Shown here piece after piece: positions 34,482 to 45,089 of a stretch of 64,000 nt of DNA (positions within the stretch are counted from its first letter, which is position 1; each line of letters starts with the position of its first letter). The notes below the pieces were generated by a model. The model worked only from the letters and a program-made list of their open reading frames with translations. It ran no database searches and had not been told where the DNA came from. The stretch lies in NCBI GenBank assembly GCA_022419385.1, contig JAJUBI010000005.1, positions 62,001 to 126,000 on the forward strand, read 5' to 3'. Source of the stretch: Paraconiothyrium sp. Pb-2020 (Eukaryota > Ascomycota > Dothideomycetes > Pleosporales > Didymosphaeriaceae). Made by a program: the position numbers and the translations under genes.

Positions 34482-36254
34482 ATGGATTGGAAGCACGGGA
34501 CGGCCAGCATGGAGGAGCTTCTATACAATTACGACTTCTCAGCCCTAGCCTCATCATCGTACGTCTGGTTGGGAACGGCCTTTATTGCTGTCCTCTATTA
34601 TACCGCCCTCCCACAAGCACCAATCTACGGGAGTTTTCAGCGCGTCGGCGGTACGATATTCCGATGGACAGCAGTCCAAGATGTTGTCGCAGATGGGTAC
34701 AAGAGCGTAAGGACCGAGCATTTTTACTTAGCAGAATACCATGACTAAAGATGCTACCAGATCATCAAGCCCTCTAGCAAGCCAATCGTGGTACGATGGT
34801 GGGCGAAGGACTACTTGATCATGCCAGCGAAGTACCTCGCCGATCTGCGAACAGCATCTTGGAACCACCTCCACTTCTTCAGGAACATTAGCGATGCTTT
34901 GTTTCTATATGCTACTGTTGACGATTTGTACACTTGCCGCGTCGCAGAAAGGATGGTTGACGTGGTGAAGAAAGGGCTAAATCCTCGACTTCGTAAGGAG
35001 CACCAGTCTTCTATCTTTTGATGGGAACAGAGAATTAACTGAGGACATAGCTCAATTGACCCCAATCCTACTTGAAGAGATCACCTATGGCTTTGAAAAA
35101 GAGCTTGCGGCAGGAAAGCCTACCAGCAAAGGAAAGGAGGTCACAGCCATGGATTTCTTCAGCGGCATCATGCATCGCGCCGCCACCCGAGTCATGATCG
35201 GCACAGAACTTTGCAGAGACGAGTCCTTCCTCAAAGCTACCACGAGCATGCTACAGTCTATCTTTTTCACAGCAATCATCACTGTCAACTTACCTCTTGG
35301 TCCGTTGCGGCCGTACCTGGTGCCACTGCTCACCTTGCCGCACAAGTGGAAGAACGAAAAGTGCGCGAAGGTACTGCAACCTATTGTCGAGAAACGAATG
35401 CAGCGACGGAAATCGAAGCAAAACGGCCACAGCGATGGTAATATTGGTGATGCTATCGAATGGACGCTGGATCTGGTCAAAGGCGACCCCAAGTACGATA
35501 CACCTGAGCGACTGACTGAAGAACTGCTTCACAATCTGTGGGCGGCGAGTTCCGCGCCTGGAGGCATGATGACGGAGATCGTGTACCAGATGCTGACGTA
35601 TCCGGAGTATATGGAACCGCTTCGCAAGGAAGCTGAGCAGATGGTGAAGGAGCATGGCTGGACGGAGAAGATGTTGGCCAATCTGCAGCTGCAGGATAGC
35701 TTCGTTCGCGAGGTGAATCGAATGCTGCCAACTGGTGCAAGTGAGTCTCTCCTCCGAGCATTTTGAATTGATGATTTCGGCCCACTGACCCCGATGGAAT
35801 AGTAACGTGTTCCCGCACTGTCACAGAGAAGCCTTTCGAGTTTAGCGATGGTCTCACATTACCTGTTGGGACACGCTTCGGCTTCCCCATCAGAGCCATG
35901 CAGAACGATAGTGACAACTATGAATCTCCCGACACGTTCGATGGCTTCCGTTTCTTCAAAAAGACGCAAGCTGAGAATGGCAACGGTGGCGTTGCATCAG
36001 AGTCTTCCCAGCGATGGTCTTCCACGGCTATGTCTTCGACAAATCTCGCGTGGGGCTATGGAAATCACATCTGTCCTGGTCGCTTTTTTGCTATAAGAGC
36101 TATCAAGTTTATCTTGACCAAGTTGTTGCTTGAGTATGAGATTGGCTGGGATCGACCGAAGGGCGCGGAGAGACCGAAGTGTGTGAACGTCGAGGGACAG
36201 TTTGTGCCGAACTTGTCGCAGAAGGTGTGGATCAAGGCACGTAGCCAGCTGTAG
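34482..36254 (+). CDS. Cytochrome P450, GliF-like (ent-kaurene-oxidase-type)
   Basis: Membrane-bound heme monooxygenase; in ETP clusters this type hydroxylates the diketopiperazine or its decorations. Four exons: 34482-34706, 34761-34992, 35051-35740 and 35803-36254, all in phase. The product is 532 residues. An N-terminal anchor (SSYVWLGTAFIAVLYYTALP) is followed by the catalytic domain. The I-helix reads NLWAASSAPGGMMTEIVYQM, lacking the usual A/G-G-x-D/E-T/S. ExxR is EVNRML; the heme loop is LAWGYGNHICPGRFFA, with Trp for the usual Phe. This heme-loop style (GxHxCPGRFFA) is typical of fungal ent-kaurene-oxidase-like P450s. It is divergent from the acetyltransferase. Confidence 0.9.
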
Positions 36255-36297
36255 GCCATGTATTGGAATACTCGTCAAACGTGGCTATAGTGGAATC

Positions 36298-36448
36298 CTA
36301 CTACCCGAATATTTGGTTTGCTTATTCTAGAACACGCGTCGAATATTGGGCTTACGCATTCTACTACCCGCCCTCGGGGTTCTACCTATTCTACCACCCG
36401 AAAACTGGGTTTGATGATCCTACTACCCGAAGATTGGGTCTAATGCCC
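36298..36448. repeat. Five-copy ~30-base degenerate tandem repeat overlapping a gene end
   Basis: Units begin CTACTACCCGA or a variant at 36298, 36327, 36361, 36391 and 36420, each 29-34 bases long. The last unit contains the stop codon and final residues (DPIFG) of the minus-strand flavoprotein gene, so the array looks like outward amplification of that gene's 3' end. It lies between two converging 3' ends and might affect termination. Not a CRISPR: units are degenerate and there are no spacers. Confidence 0.7.
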
Positions 36449-37455
36449 ACTTCTCTTCTTGCAGTGTAATTGCCACACCTGCCGCGGTCACGGCGCCACT
36501 CGCACTCGCATTGGGCCAAACTTTGAACATGGACATCGCGTCGCCGGCTGCATATACTCCCTTGACGTTGGTTTCATTCGTTGGCCCAGAAACCACGTAC
36601 TCTGCCGAGGTCTGAGGATTAACATCAATACCTAGTTGTTCCGCGAATGGTGCGTTGAGCTTGGTGATAGCTGCATGACCGACGAAGGCTTCAGTGGCGA
36701 TAGTGCCGTCAGTGAATTGAAGTTCAATGGCCGTATCGGTCGAAGACTTCAGTACGAGGCGGGAGATCGTTCGCGTATCGACCTTCACGCTGGACGTCTT
36801 ATTCGTCGACTGGTTGAGCTGTGTCTCGAGGGTGGCCGCTAGCTCAGTGTTACCATGCGTGTAGATGGTTACAGTGGCGGTCAGCTGCGAGAGAAGGTGT
36901 GTCAGATGGAGCGTAAATTTAGGCATGGCTATCCAATCCACAGCCAGAATGCCACTGTGGCTCTTGGATGGACTGCTCTGGTAACCCTGAGCGAAGGGAT
37001 TGTGAAAGCTTGAGGGTGTTAGTTCCATGCACACCATCTCGTACTCGTATTGCCACGAGGGCTTACATGGCTTTCCCCCAAGCTTCAGCATACCCTTCGA
37101 TATTAGGGAAGTGATCCTTGACGCCATGCGCTAGAATGATCTTACGCCCCTCGTATCGTCTCCCGTGATCATCTGTTGCCTCGAATCCAACATCAGCCTT
37201 CTTGAGCTCTACCACTTCCGCGTCTACGCCCGTAAATCCCTCATACGACTCCACCTCTGCACGTCCTTCTTGCAGCACCTCACGAGGAGGTTTAGCGTCG
37301 GACCCGAGGACGGCGTGAATTCTAAGCGATGGCAAAGCACGTGACTTGCCGCTGTCGAAGAGTATTACGGTGTGGCGCTGGCGAACAAGGGTCAGGGCGG
37401 CCGAAAGGCCCGCGGGACCACCCCCAATAATCAGGACATCTGCTGCAGAAGGCAT
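36423..37455 (-). CDS. GliT-like FAD/NADPH flavoprotein lacking the CxxC redox motif
   Basis: Thioredoxin-reductase fold of the GliT branch, which normally closes the ETP disulfide. Two exons, 37455-37067 and 37008-36423 (intron 37009-37066). The product is 324 residues; ATG 37455 (MPSAADVL) is used. FAD motif: DVLIIGGGPAGLSAALTLVR. The middle domain keeps TVTIYTHGNTELA and the second FAD motif GVYAAGDAM. Where GliT has FHCLxCHG the protein reads FHNPFAQGYQSS: both redox cysteines are gone. The reading frame and splice are sound, so this is not simple decay. It cannot oxidise dithiols by the known GliT route; it may be another type of oxidase or an accessory protein. It shares a divergent promoter with the methyltransferase at 37883. 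Confidence 0.85.
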
Positions 37456-37507
37456 TGTTGGCACCACAAAACATCGTTCTGCTCGCTGTTTTGAGAAGCA
37501 TCCAACA

Positions 37508-37516
37508 CGGGAGCCG
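37508..37516. promoter_or_regulatory. CGGN3CCG palindrome (CGGGAGCCG), candidate GliZ-like site
   Basis: Lies 53 bases upstream of the CxxC-less flavoprotein and is followed by A (CGGN3CCGA). It is one of two sites in this divergent promoter. Confidence 0.5.
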
Positions 37517-37545
37517 ATGGAAAAGGTTCCGAAATGTGTCCGGGG

Positions 37546-37554
37546 CGGCTGCCG
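37546..37554. promoter_or_regulatory. CGGN3CCG palindrome (CGGCTGCCG), second site
   Basis: Lies 91 bases upstream of the CxxC-less flavoprotein ATG and 329 bases upstream of the methyltransferase ATG at 37883, in the same divergent promoter. Confidence 0.45.
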
Positions 37555-37882
37555 CTCGGGCGCCCCTGTCAGACCCCGCGTGTTCCATAGGTCGCCACGT
37601 GGATGCGGCGGGCCGCAGTTGGTGCCTGCAGTTCACCCAGGAGTAGTACGCTAAACCCAATGAGGCAAGAGCCATGTTTGCTTCTTTGTTTGCTGACCCG
37701 CTCCTATTCCTTCTGCGAGTGCTCGGACCTAGTACTCTACGCGAAGTCCGGCGGCGGTCTATGGAGTGACACGCAGACTCGTCGCAGAGCGAGCACTTGA
37801 AAACAAGTCCAATCACCACGTTTGTTCGGGGCGCGAGAGCAAGCAAACGCAATTTACCTCCCTTCTTCGAAATACCGCTGCA

Positions 37883-38806
37883 ATGGTTCGCCTTCTCGAT
37901 TCCCTGTTCCTTTTCCACTCCTTGGCGGTGCTGGGACAAATCAACGACCCGGACAGCAACAGTACATACATGCCTCCCCAGGCGCTCGCGCCGACCCCTC
38001 AGCTCTACGATGAACTCGTCGCCGATGGCATGGTGAACTTGGCCAAGGCCACCGTCGCGAAGATGGGGCCAATCAAGGCAGGCTCCGTCATCCTAGACGA
38101 CGGATGCGGCACCGGAGCTGGAACTGCTGCGATTGCCGACGCCGTCGGTAAAAAGGTTTTGCCAAAACTCAAGTTCACAGGTGTCGATATCGACCCAGCC
38201 GCCTTAGAAGTCTACAAGCAGAATGCTGCCAATAACAGCTGGCCTGCCAAAGCCCTCCTAGCGGATGCTCAAAATCTCACCGCTTACATCAAGGACTGCA
38301 CCTTCACTCACGTCATCGGCACTGCATTCCTCTTTGTCCTTCCAGACGATGCTATCCCAGCCATGCAAGAGATGGTCAGGACGCTAAAGCCTGCTGGTGT
38401 TGCAGCTCTTAACACGTGGGCCTACGTACCAAATTTGGACCCGATCAGAATTGCTTCACAACAAACCCGGCCTGCAGGCTTTCCTGAGCTTCGAGGTGGC
38501 ACCGATCAATGGTCCGACCCGGCCTTTTTGAAATCAAAGATCAAGCAGGCTGGCTTCAAAGACGTTACCTTGTCGACGGCCAATGTCTACACCCACACTG
38601 CTGAGTTCGACCGCTATGCAAACATGCTGTGGAGCTTCATCGGGGGTACCACATCTGAAGGTTGGATTCCGTCAGATGAGGAAAACTGGGACAAGGCGAT
38701 CTCAATCATCAAGACGGAGCTTGCTAAGACTGATGGCTTTGTGTTGAATGCAAACGGAACGTTGACGCTGAAGTTCGTAGCCAACATTGCTATCGCGTAC
38801 AAATAG
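37883..38806 (+). CDS. SAM-dependent methyltransferase 1, GliN-like, with hydrophobic leader
   Basis: Class I methyltransferase, probably N- or S-methylating the cluster product, like GliN. Single exon, 307 residues from ATG 37883. SAM motif I is VILDDGCGTGAGTAAIADAV; motif II ends FTGVDIDPAALEVYK; post-motif segments THVIGTAFLFVLPDD and MVRTLKPAGVAALNTW are typical. Oddly the N-terminus (LLDSLFLFHSLAVLGQIN) looks like a signal peptide or anchor, and several Asn-x-Ser/Thr sites occur, which is unexpected for a cytosolic enzyme. A start at 37970 (MPPQALAPTPQL) would remove the leader. The second methyltransferase at 39012-39842 is a distant paralog without such a leader. Confidence 0.85.
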   Translation: MVRLLDSLFLFHSLAVLGQINDPDSNSTYMPPQALAPTPQLYDELVADGMVNLAKATVAKMGPIKAGSVILDDGCGTGAGTAAIADAVGKKVLPKLKFTGVDIDPAALEVYKQNAANNSWPAKALLADAQNLTAYIKDCTFTHVIGTAFLFVLPDDAIPAMQEMVRTLKPAGVAALNTWAYVPNLDPIRIASQQTRPAGFPELRGGTDQWSDPAFLKSKIKQAGFKDVTLSTANVYTHTAEFDRYANMLWSFIGGTTSEGWIPSDEENWDKAISIIKTELAKTDGFVLNANGTLTLKFVANIAIAYK

Positions 38807-39011
38807 TTCACGCTTAAAGAGCGTTCCCACTTCCAAGAAGACCAGGACGTGGGATGAGGAAAAGTCATGAGGCATTGTACATAGAGGTTGTGCCCACTGC
38901 ACAGGAATATGAGATACTGAACGGGACGATAACATAGTAATCAATGTCGATGCATCTATGCCTCGCAATGTGTATGTGATAACGTGTTGTTCATTCATAA
39001 TAGGCGTTTGT

Positions 39012-39842
39012 CTACTTTGATGCGACCGCAACACTAGCCGTCAGCTCCATCCAGCCTCCATCCCCATCTGCGTCGGCCTGCCACCATGACCCACCAACGA
39101 AGATTTCCAAGGCATAATCAATAGCCTCATTCCACAGGTTTTCGTCTTTCTCTTCCCAAGGACCGCCGCCAAGCGACCATCCTATCTCGCACCATCTTCT
39201 TGCACTTTGTACCCATACCCTGGTAGTAGCCCTCTCACTCTTGATGTTGGCTTCTGCAAATCCTCCTTTCGATAGCGCTTTTCGTACTTCTTGGCCTCCG
39301 TACCAATCAGCTTGCATCATCTCCGGCACTTCTGCATCTGCCCCTCTATAACGTTTGTATACACTCTTGAACACCTTCATGGTAGGCAGATCCTCAAAGG
39401 TCGTTACGACTGCGATACCGCCCGATTTCAATGTACGGAACATCTCACGCGCCATTTTGGCGTCGTCTCGCCATGCTTGAAGAACCACGAAATTCAAGAT
39501 GTTGTGCGAAAAGTAGTTGTCGGGAAATGTGAGCGCGGTCGAGTTCATTTCACTAACGTCAACCGGCCATGACTTAGTCGGCGCTTGTGCGATAAGCCCG
39601 GAAAGTACAGCTCCATTCACGTCCGTGGCTTTGATGCGAATGCTTTCGGGCGGGTTGGTCGCCATGATGGCTTGTGTTACTGCACCACCGCCGCAGCCAT
39701 TGTCGTGGATAATCGCGCCCGGTGCGAACGGTTCCAGTTGTCGGACAAATTGTTCCGCGATATCGAGCGTGCATGTTCCCAGGAACTCTGCGATGACGCT
39801 CGGACTGAAAGGAATAAGTTGCCGGGGTTTGAACGAAGACAT
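39012..39842 (-). CDS. SAM-dependent methyltransferase 2, GliN-like
   Basis: Class I methyltransferase, 276 residues, single exon, from ATG 39842 (MSSFKPRQLIPFSPSVIAEF). SAM motif I is AIIHDNGCGGGAVTQAIMAT, very like the GliN/SirN family; motif II RIKATDVNGAVL; motif IV YFSHNILNFVVLQAWRDD; and MFRTLKSGGIAVVTTFED. Length and motifs agree with GliN (N-methylation of the diketopiperazine nitrogen), so I regard this as the better GliN candidate of the two. It is divergent from the P450 at 40068, with CGGCTGCCGA between them. An in-frame extension to 39956 is open but begins without ETP-family similarity. Confidence 0.88.
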   Translation of the reverse strand: MSSFKPRQLIPFSPSVIAEFLGTCTLDIAEQFVRQLEPFAPGAIIHDNGCGGGAVTQAIMATNPPESIRIKATDVNGAVLSGLIAQAPTKSWPVDVSEMNSTALTFPDNYFSHNILNFVVLQAWRDDAKMAREMFRTLKSGGIAVVTTFEDLPTMKVFKSVYKRYRGADAEVPEMMQADWYGGQEVRKALSKGGFAEANIKSERATTRVWVQSARRWCEIGWSLGGGPWEEKDENLWNEAIDYALEIFVGGSWWQADADGDGGWMELTASVAVASK

Positions 39843-39937
39843 GATTGTATGGTGAGGGCAATGCAGAGATGGTGGGTAGCCGAGTGTCGACAGTACCGAG
39901 CTACGCCACCCCTGCACGTACCTGCTTCCGCACTGGC

Positions 39938-39946
39938 CGGCTGCCG
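39938..39946. promoter_or_regulatory. CGGN3CCG palindrome (CGGCTGCCG), candidate GliZ-like site
   Basis: Lies 96 bases upstream of methyltransferase 2 and 122 bases upstream of the P450 at 40068. It is followed by A (CGGN3CCGA). Confidence 0.5.
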
Positions 39947-40067
39947 AAGTGTACACAATCGCACCGCTTGCCTTCCATGGTAGTTGGATATATTTGATTC
40001 ATATCACTTGCTCTTGTAGTCGTCGCACTTGAGTTGTTGTGAGGACTCTACAAGAGTACAGTTCAGC

Positions 40068-41941
40068 ATGGTCACGCTATTCAATATCCCTGTTTCGTAT
40101 ATACTTGCGTCATTCATTGGGTTTGTCAGTGCCAAACACACACCCGACTATGTTATTACACAAAATGCTGATCTTGTTGGAAGGTCGTTCTGCGAAAGAT
40201 CCTTACAGCGGTCTACAATGTTACTTTCCACCCACTGGCGAAGATCCCGGGACCATGGCTACGATCTGCCTTCGCGTTTCCGGGAATGTGGGACACATTG
40301 GGTGGTCGCTATGTGAGCAGTGTTAATGATGTACACGCAAAGTACGGCCCTGTCGTGAGGCTCGCGCCTGATACTGTTTCATTTGCAACAGCGCCGGCTT
40401 GGAAGGGTAAGTTTTGTCCCCTCCCTCTATGCCTTTGAAGGTCCATAGAAATCAAGTAACTGCGCGGATGTAGCTTTATACTCATTACGACTTGCACCCA
40501 GTATACCAGCGCAAGGAACTGTTTGAAGAACTAAGCTAACCGGCGCCAGATATCTACGGTCTACAAGAAGGAAAGATGCAGCTTCAGAAAGACTATAAGC
40601 GATTTCCTGACCGACCAGAGCCAATCCATCTATTCAGTGAGTAGAGAAATCCCTTTCTTTTATCTACGTTCACTAACAAAGCAACTAGGCTCTAACGATG
40701 AGGATCACGCACGCATCCGCAAAATCCTGCAACATGCATTCTCAACCTCCGCTCTCCGAGACCAGGAGGCTGTAGTTGACGGCCACATCGCAGCTTTGAC
40801 GAACAAGCTTCTGACCATGACCGATAAGGAAATCGACATCAACCATTGGTTCATCCGCATGACGTTCGATATTATGTCACATCTAACATTCGGTGAATCG
40901 TTCAACAGCGTTGATGCAGAAGACAACGATCCCTACACGGAGGACTTCTTCCAAAAGATGTCCATCTACCCAATCATCTATGCTTCCAGGGAATACGGTC
41001 CTCTCAATTGGCTACTGCAGATGATGATGAAGGTTCCTTCCATTGCCGCGGCAGAGAAGGAGTATTTCCAATCTACGAAGAAGAGGGTTGACAAGCGATT
41101 GGACAAGGACTTCCCTAATCAAGTTGACTTCATGAAATACGTAAGTATTGCCCTCAATCAAAAGCTCACAGACAGACCTAACGGCGAGTTAGATCGTCAA
41201 CAACAACTCCAAAGAGGGCATCGGCCATAACGAGATGGTCGGCGTAACCACCGTTCTGCTCAATGCCGGAGGCCAGGAGCTCGCAGTCGTCCTCTCATCG
41301 ATGATCTACTACCTAACCAGCAACATGCGATGTGCGGACCTCGCCCAGAAAGAAGCTGTGGCTGGCCAGTCGTCGACCTACATGAATGCTGCTATAAATG
41401 AAACCATCCGCCTGCATCCCCCTGCTGCTGGAAACTTCCAGCGCCGAACCGGAAAGGCGGGACAGATGATTGATGGATACTTCATTCCCCCGGACGTAAG
41501 TCCTACGACACCATATGTATCATTATCATGACATACGAGATACTAATACACAGCAGATGTCCGTAGGCGTGTCTCAATTCGCCGCCTTCCGTCTCCCGGT
41601 CAATTGGGTCAAGCCCACTACCTTTGCCCCAGAGCGCTGGCTTCCTGAAGGCGCCCAGGAGTTCCGGGATGACAATAAAGCCGTCTATCAACCTTTCAGT
41701 GCCGGACCGCGGAATTGTTTGGGCAAATCGTAAGTCATCATACTCTATGCCTTTCCGTTCTGATATGTTACTGACGGCTTGTAGACTCGCACTTATGGTG
41801 GTGAACCGAACTATTACAAAGCTTTTGCAGACTTTCGATATGGAGCTCTGCAGTGGAATGGAGACGTGGGACGAGGGTCAGATTTACAACGTCAGTTGGG
41901 GAAGGCCACCTCTGGAAGTAGTGCTACGCGAGAGGGAGTGA
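40068..41941 (+). CDS. Cytochrome P450, GliC/SirC-like
   Basis: Heme monooxygenase; in gliotoxin biosynthesis GliC hydroxylates the diketopiperazine before glutathione addition. Seven exons join in phase: 40068-40128, 40209-40406, 40550-40636, 40689-41140, 41193-41495, 41557-41729 and 41785-41941. The first intron (donor GTGCCA) and the 143-base second intron are the least certain. The product is 476 residues. The N-terminal anchor is followed by FHPLAKIPGPWLRSAF, the standard Pro-rich hinge of fungal P450s. I-helix LLNAGGQELAVVLSS (AGGQE, no Thr), ExxR NETIRLHPP, PERW (FAPERW) and heme loop FSAGPRNCLGKSLAL are clear. It is divergent from methyltransferase 2. Confidence 0.88.
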
Positions 41942-42759
41942 GGCTAGAGTAGTTGTGTGGGGAAGAGAGAGAGGCGTGAGGGTGCTGAAGAGATGCAATT
42001 CAGTGGTGGAGAAGGGGAAGGTCAATGTGTACCATTAGTATGAGGGGAGAGTATCACATGTATCTCGTCATGTATCTCGTTATTGTTCGATCCAGCCATC
42101 TGAGGGTACGCGTCCCCAAGCATTGATGGGCTTTACGATTTTCAAAACGAATTGCAACATGTGCCAACGCAATGACAAGTTTATATATGGTGACTTTGGT
42201 TTGGTCTTTAGAAATGAACTTGTTCTTTCATGCTTGATGTACCACGGCTCTCTCAAGCACCTACATCAACGACTTTTCTCTTCGAACAAACTCAGTTCCC
42301 ACGTGTACTGCGGTCCGTGCTACATGGAGTGGAGCCCAGTACGCAGACAAGTGGGTAATAGGATTTCGTTCGCAAGTTTGAGCTTCAGTGCCCTTCTTCT
42401 GGTTATATGGTCTCCTGAGGGGGGCAAGATCGCGCTCCGCACCTATTTGGTGAGGGCTTTTATATGATATTGTTGCTGCCAAACTTCCGGGCAACTTCCG
42501 GGCATATGAACAAGTGTCGGTCATCCTTGTAGTGATAGCATCAACTTCTGTAGTCTTGTAAAGCGTGGCTCCTTTCTTCTGTCATTCTTTCCTTGATATC
42601 AGATCGATGTAGTCAAGGCGATGGCTATATAAAGCCTACTGATGTGTGAAGACGAACGCAGTGGTGAGTTCACGGTAGAGGCTGAAAAAAAAAATGATGG
42701 CTATCTTGTGAAAGTTTTTGATTGCGCGGCAAGACGTATCCACTGCATTACCAAGTGCG
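41942..42759. other. Convergent 3' spacer
   Basis: Lies between the 3' ends of the GliC-like P450 and the CxxC flavoprotein. It holds a run of 10 A near 42686. No gene was recognised. Confidence 0.4.
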
Positions 42760-43861
42760 CTAGAAAATCGGCGTTTGATTCCACATCTCAGCCTGAAGCT
42801 GCAGCGGAGCGCCGGCCCCTGCCGAAGTACCAGTAGCTTGGGCCATGGTGACCGTTTGCATCGGAGTAGACATGTCTCCCGCAACAAACAAGCCCTTGAC
42901 ATTCGATTGACCGAATGGGGGCTTTGATGCGATCGTTCCCTTTGGCCCTAACTCAAGACCCAACTGCTCGTGCAGGCTTCCTCTCAGCCTAGACTTAGGC
43001 TTATGAGCCAAGAAACCCTCCACCTTTGAGGATCCGTCTTCAGTATGGATGATAACGCCAGATCTCTTACCCGGCTTCTCCAGTTTGACGATTTTACGAG
43101 AATCTACTTTCATTGGAGCAGAAGACCCATTCAAAGCAGTCTCAATGTCCTCTGCTAGTTGGGTGTTACCGTGCGTATAGATTGTGACGGATTTGGAGAT
43201 GCGCAGTGCTTGACGGGCGAAATGCAGCGCTGGAAGTACGGCGGCAGCCTCGCCTTCGGCGAAGACTCCAGAGGACTCTGCTCCCTTCTCCTCCCAGCCA
43301 TGGCAGTAAAGACAATGGAATCTTAAGATGATGTCAGCCAACAATCATCGCGTAGCCAGATTGCTGAACTCACATTCCAGTAATCCAATTCTCAGCATAC
43401 CCTGGGATAGCCGGAAATACGTCTTCCACGCCCGTTGCCAGGATAACCTTCTTGGCGCTCCACGACTCGCCGCTTGCTGAAGTGGCCACGAAGATGTCGT
43501 TATCAGTCTTCGAGATCTTATCAACGTTGTTGTACTCGAGTGTTACTGTTCCGTAGCGGTCAAAGTCCTTCCTGGCAGCAGCCCTCCAGTCAGCCGGGTT
43601 CCGGTGGTCCCAAGTGGCTACGGTATGCATATGAGGGCTTCCAGCATTACGATACTTCTGCGAATCGAGTATTAGGACAGTGTGATCTTGCCGTACGATG
43701 GTTGCCGCAGCGCTGAGCCCGGAGATTCCACCACCGACAATCAAAACATCATAAGTGGAAGTTGGGCTCTTTTCATCTTCCAGGAAGTCTGTCTGGGAGA
43801 GCCTGCGCTTCGGGGACGTCTGAACAGCTGGCGGTTCTATCGCAGGAGTGATTGAACCCAT
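42760..43861 (-). CDS. GliT-like thioredoxin-reductase-type thiol oxidase (CxxC present)
   Basis: FAD enzyme expected to oxidise the ETP dithiol to its disulfide bridge and so protect the producer. Two exons, 43861-43374 and 43321-42760; the intron 43322-43373 has GTGAGT and CTGAC. The product is 349 residues, close to GliT. FAD motif DVLIVGGGISGLSAAATIVR; the redox motif is FHCLYCHGWEEKG, intact; SVTIYTHGNTQLAEDIE in the NADPH-side domain; and GLFVAGDMSTPMQTVTMA as the second FAD motif. An N-terminal tail of ~35 residues is Pro/Ser-rich. The paralog at 36423-37455 has the same exon structure and lost both cysteines. The promoter carries CGGGGACCG at 44017. Confidence 0.93.
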
Positions 43862-44016
43862 CTTAGGATGAGACGCACTGAACAGGACTCTGACTTCTCA
43901 CGTCTGATGGATCGAAATCAATTCCAAGTTTATGAAGTGTGATATCAATTGAAGATGATGAACAGATGTACGAAGATATGTCAGTCGTCCGTGAATGTTG
44001 ATGCTGGAGATCATTG

Positions 44017-44025
44017 CGGGGACCG
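44017..44025. promoter_or_regulatory. CGGN3CCG palindrome (CGGGGACCG), candidate GliZ-like site
   Basis: Lies 156 bases upstream of the thiol oxidase ATG. Confidence 0.5.
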
Positions 44026-45080
44026 GTCGTGATCCCGGTTAGATAAGTCTCCGAGCGAGCACTCTCAGGATGGAACCCCATGCTCGGCCCGCAAGAAGCG
44101 TTCAATCATGTGACCGCTCTCGGTGCTTTGAAAAAGCATGTGGCCCCAATCTTTTGTGGCATTAAGCTGCCATGATAAGGCGTACCGAAGCAATTTACCA
44201 AACGAGAGAGTGGACATGCCATAGAGATCTAATCAGATTTATAGTGAGTTGACACTAGAGCGGCTAAAATGCAGGGGAGAAACTTCTGCAATCATATATT
44301 TCGTGATATGACGATGCCTCGATATGGATATTGATTGAGGTCCTCAAGCCACGTGATTCATTATGCGTCACACCGGGCGACACGCATAGAGAGAACGCTC
44401 CAAGATATGTCATCAGAGTTCTAATTCGCCGACAGTGTATCAACTCAATGATAGGGATATGCAACATCACGGTGGATATTGATTGTGGGAAGGGGACTCG
44501 AGAAAGACTTGCCAGAGTAGTGGGCTGAGCTCCACGACTATCTGCGCGCACACATCTTGGAATGGGATATGAATGTCATGGGTTACTCGCAGAGCCTTCT
44601 GGGTCCGGCTTAGACCAGCTATCGGGTTCAAACTTTTTGTTCTTCCAACTGGCCTCCATCAAGATGGAGGCCTTAGACTGCAAACGATGCACCACACCTC
44701 GGATTCCACCATCCTTGCAGAATAAGAGGGCCAGAATAACGGCCATAGCACCGCAATAGGAATGTGTGACAACATTCTGTGCAAGCTGTGCCACCATGGT
44801 GCAAAGGTGCAGTTAAGTGTGCATTCCGAGCAATGTCCGCTCAAGCTAGTGCAAGCAGCTACAAAACAATCTCCGATAACACAGCTGATTCAGACATGCA
44901 GACGTCTTTGGGTGGCGGCCAATGACTTGCCCAGGCGGATGATATGGTGGCTGACGTGGACTCTGAACATTCAGCTGTTGCCAAGCAGCTTCGAACTGAG
45001 TGCAGACCACGGCGATTCCAAATGCCTGGTGAGCTGCTGTTGCCTTCTTTTGCGTCGCCTTCACAAACGGCGCACCGGCT

Positions 45081-45089
45081 CGGCGACCG
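45081..45089. promoter_or_regulatory. CGGN3CCG palindrome (CGGCGACCG), candidate GliZ-like site
   Basis: Lies 124 bases upstream of the GST ATG. It is preceded by T, so it reads TCGGN3CCG, one base short of the full GliZ consensus. Confidence 0.5.

Noticed and set aside
36298..36448. Repeat array considered as a CRISPR
   Set aside because: Units are degenerate and contiguous without spacers, and the genome is eukaryotic.
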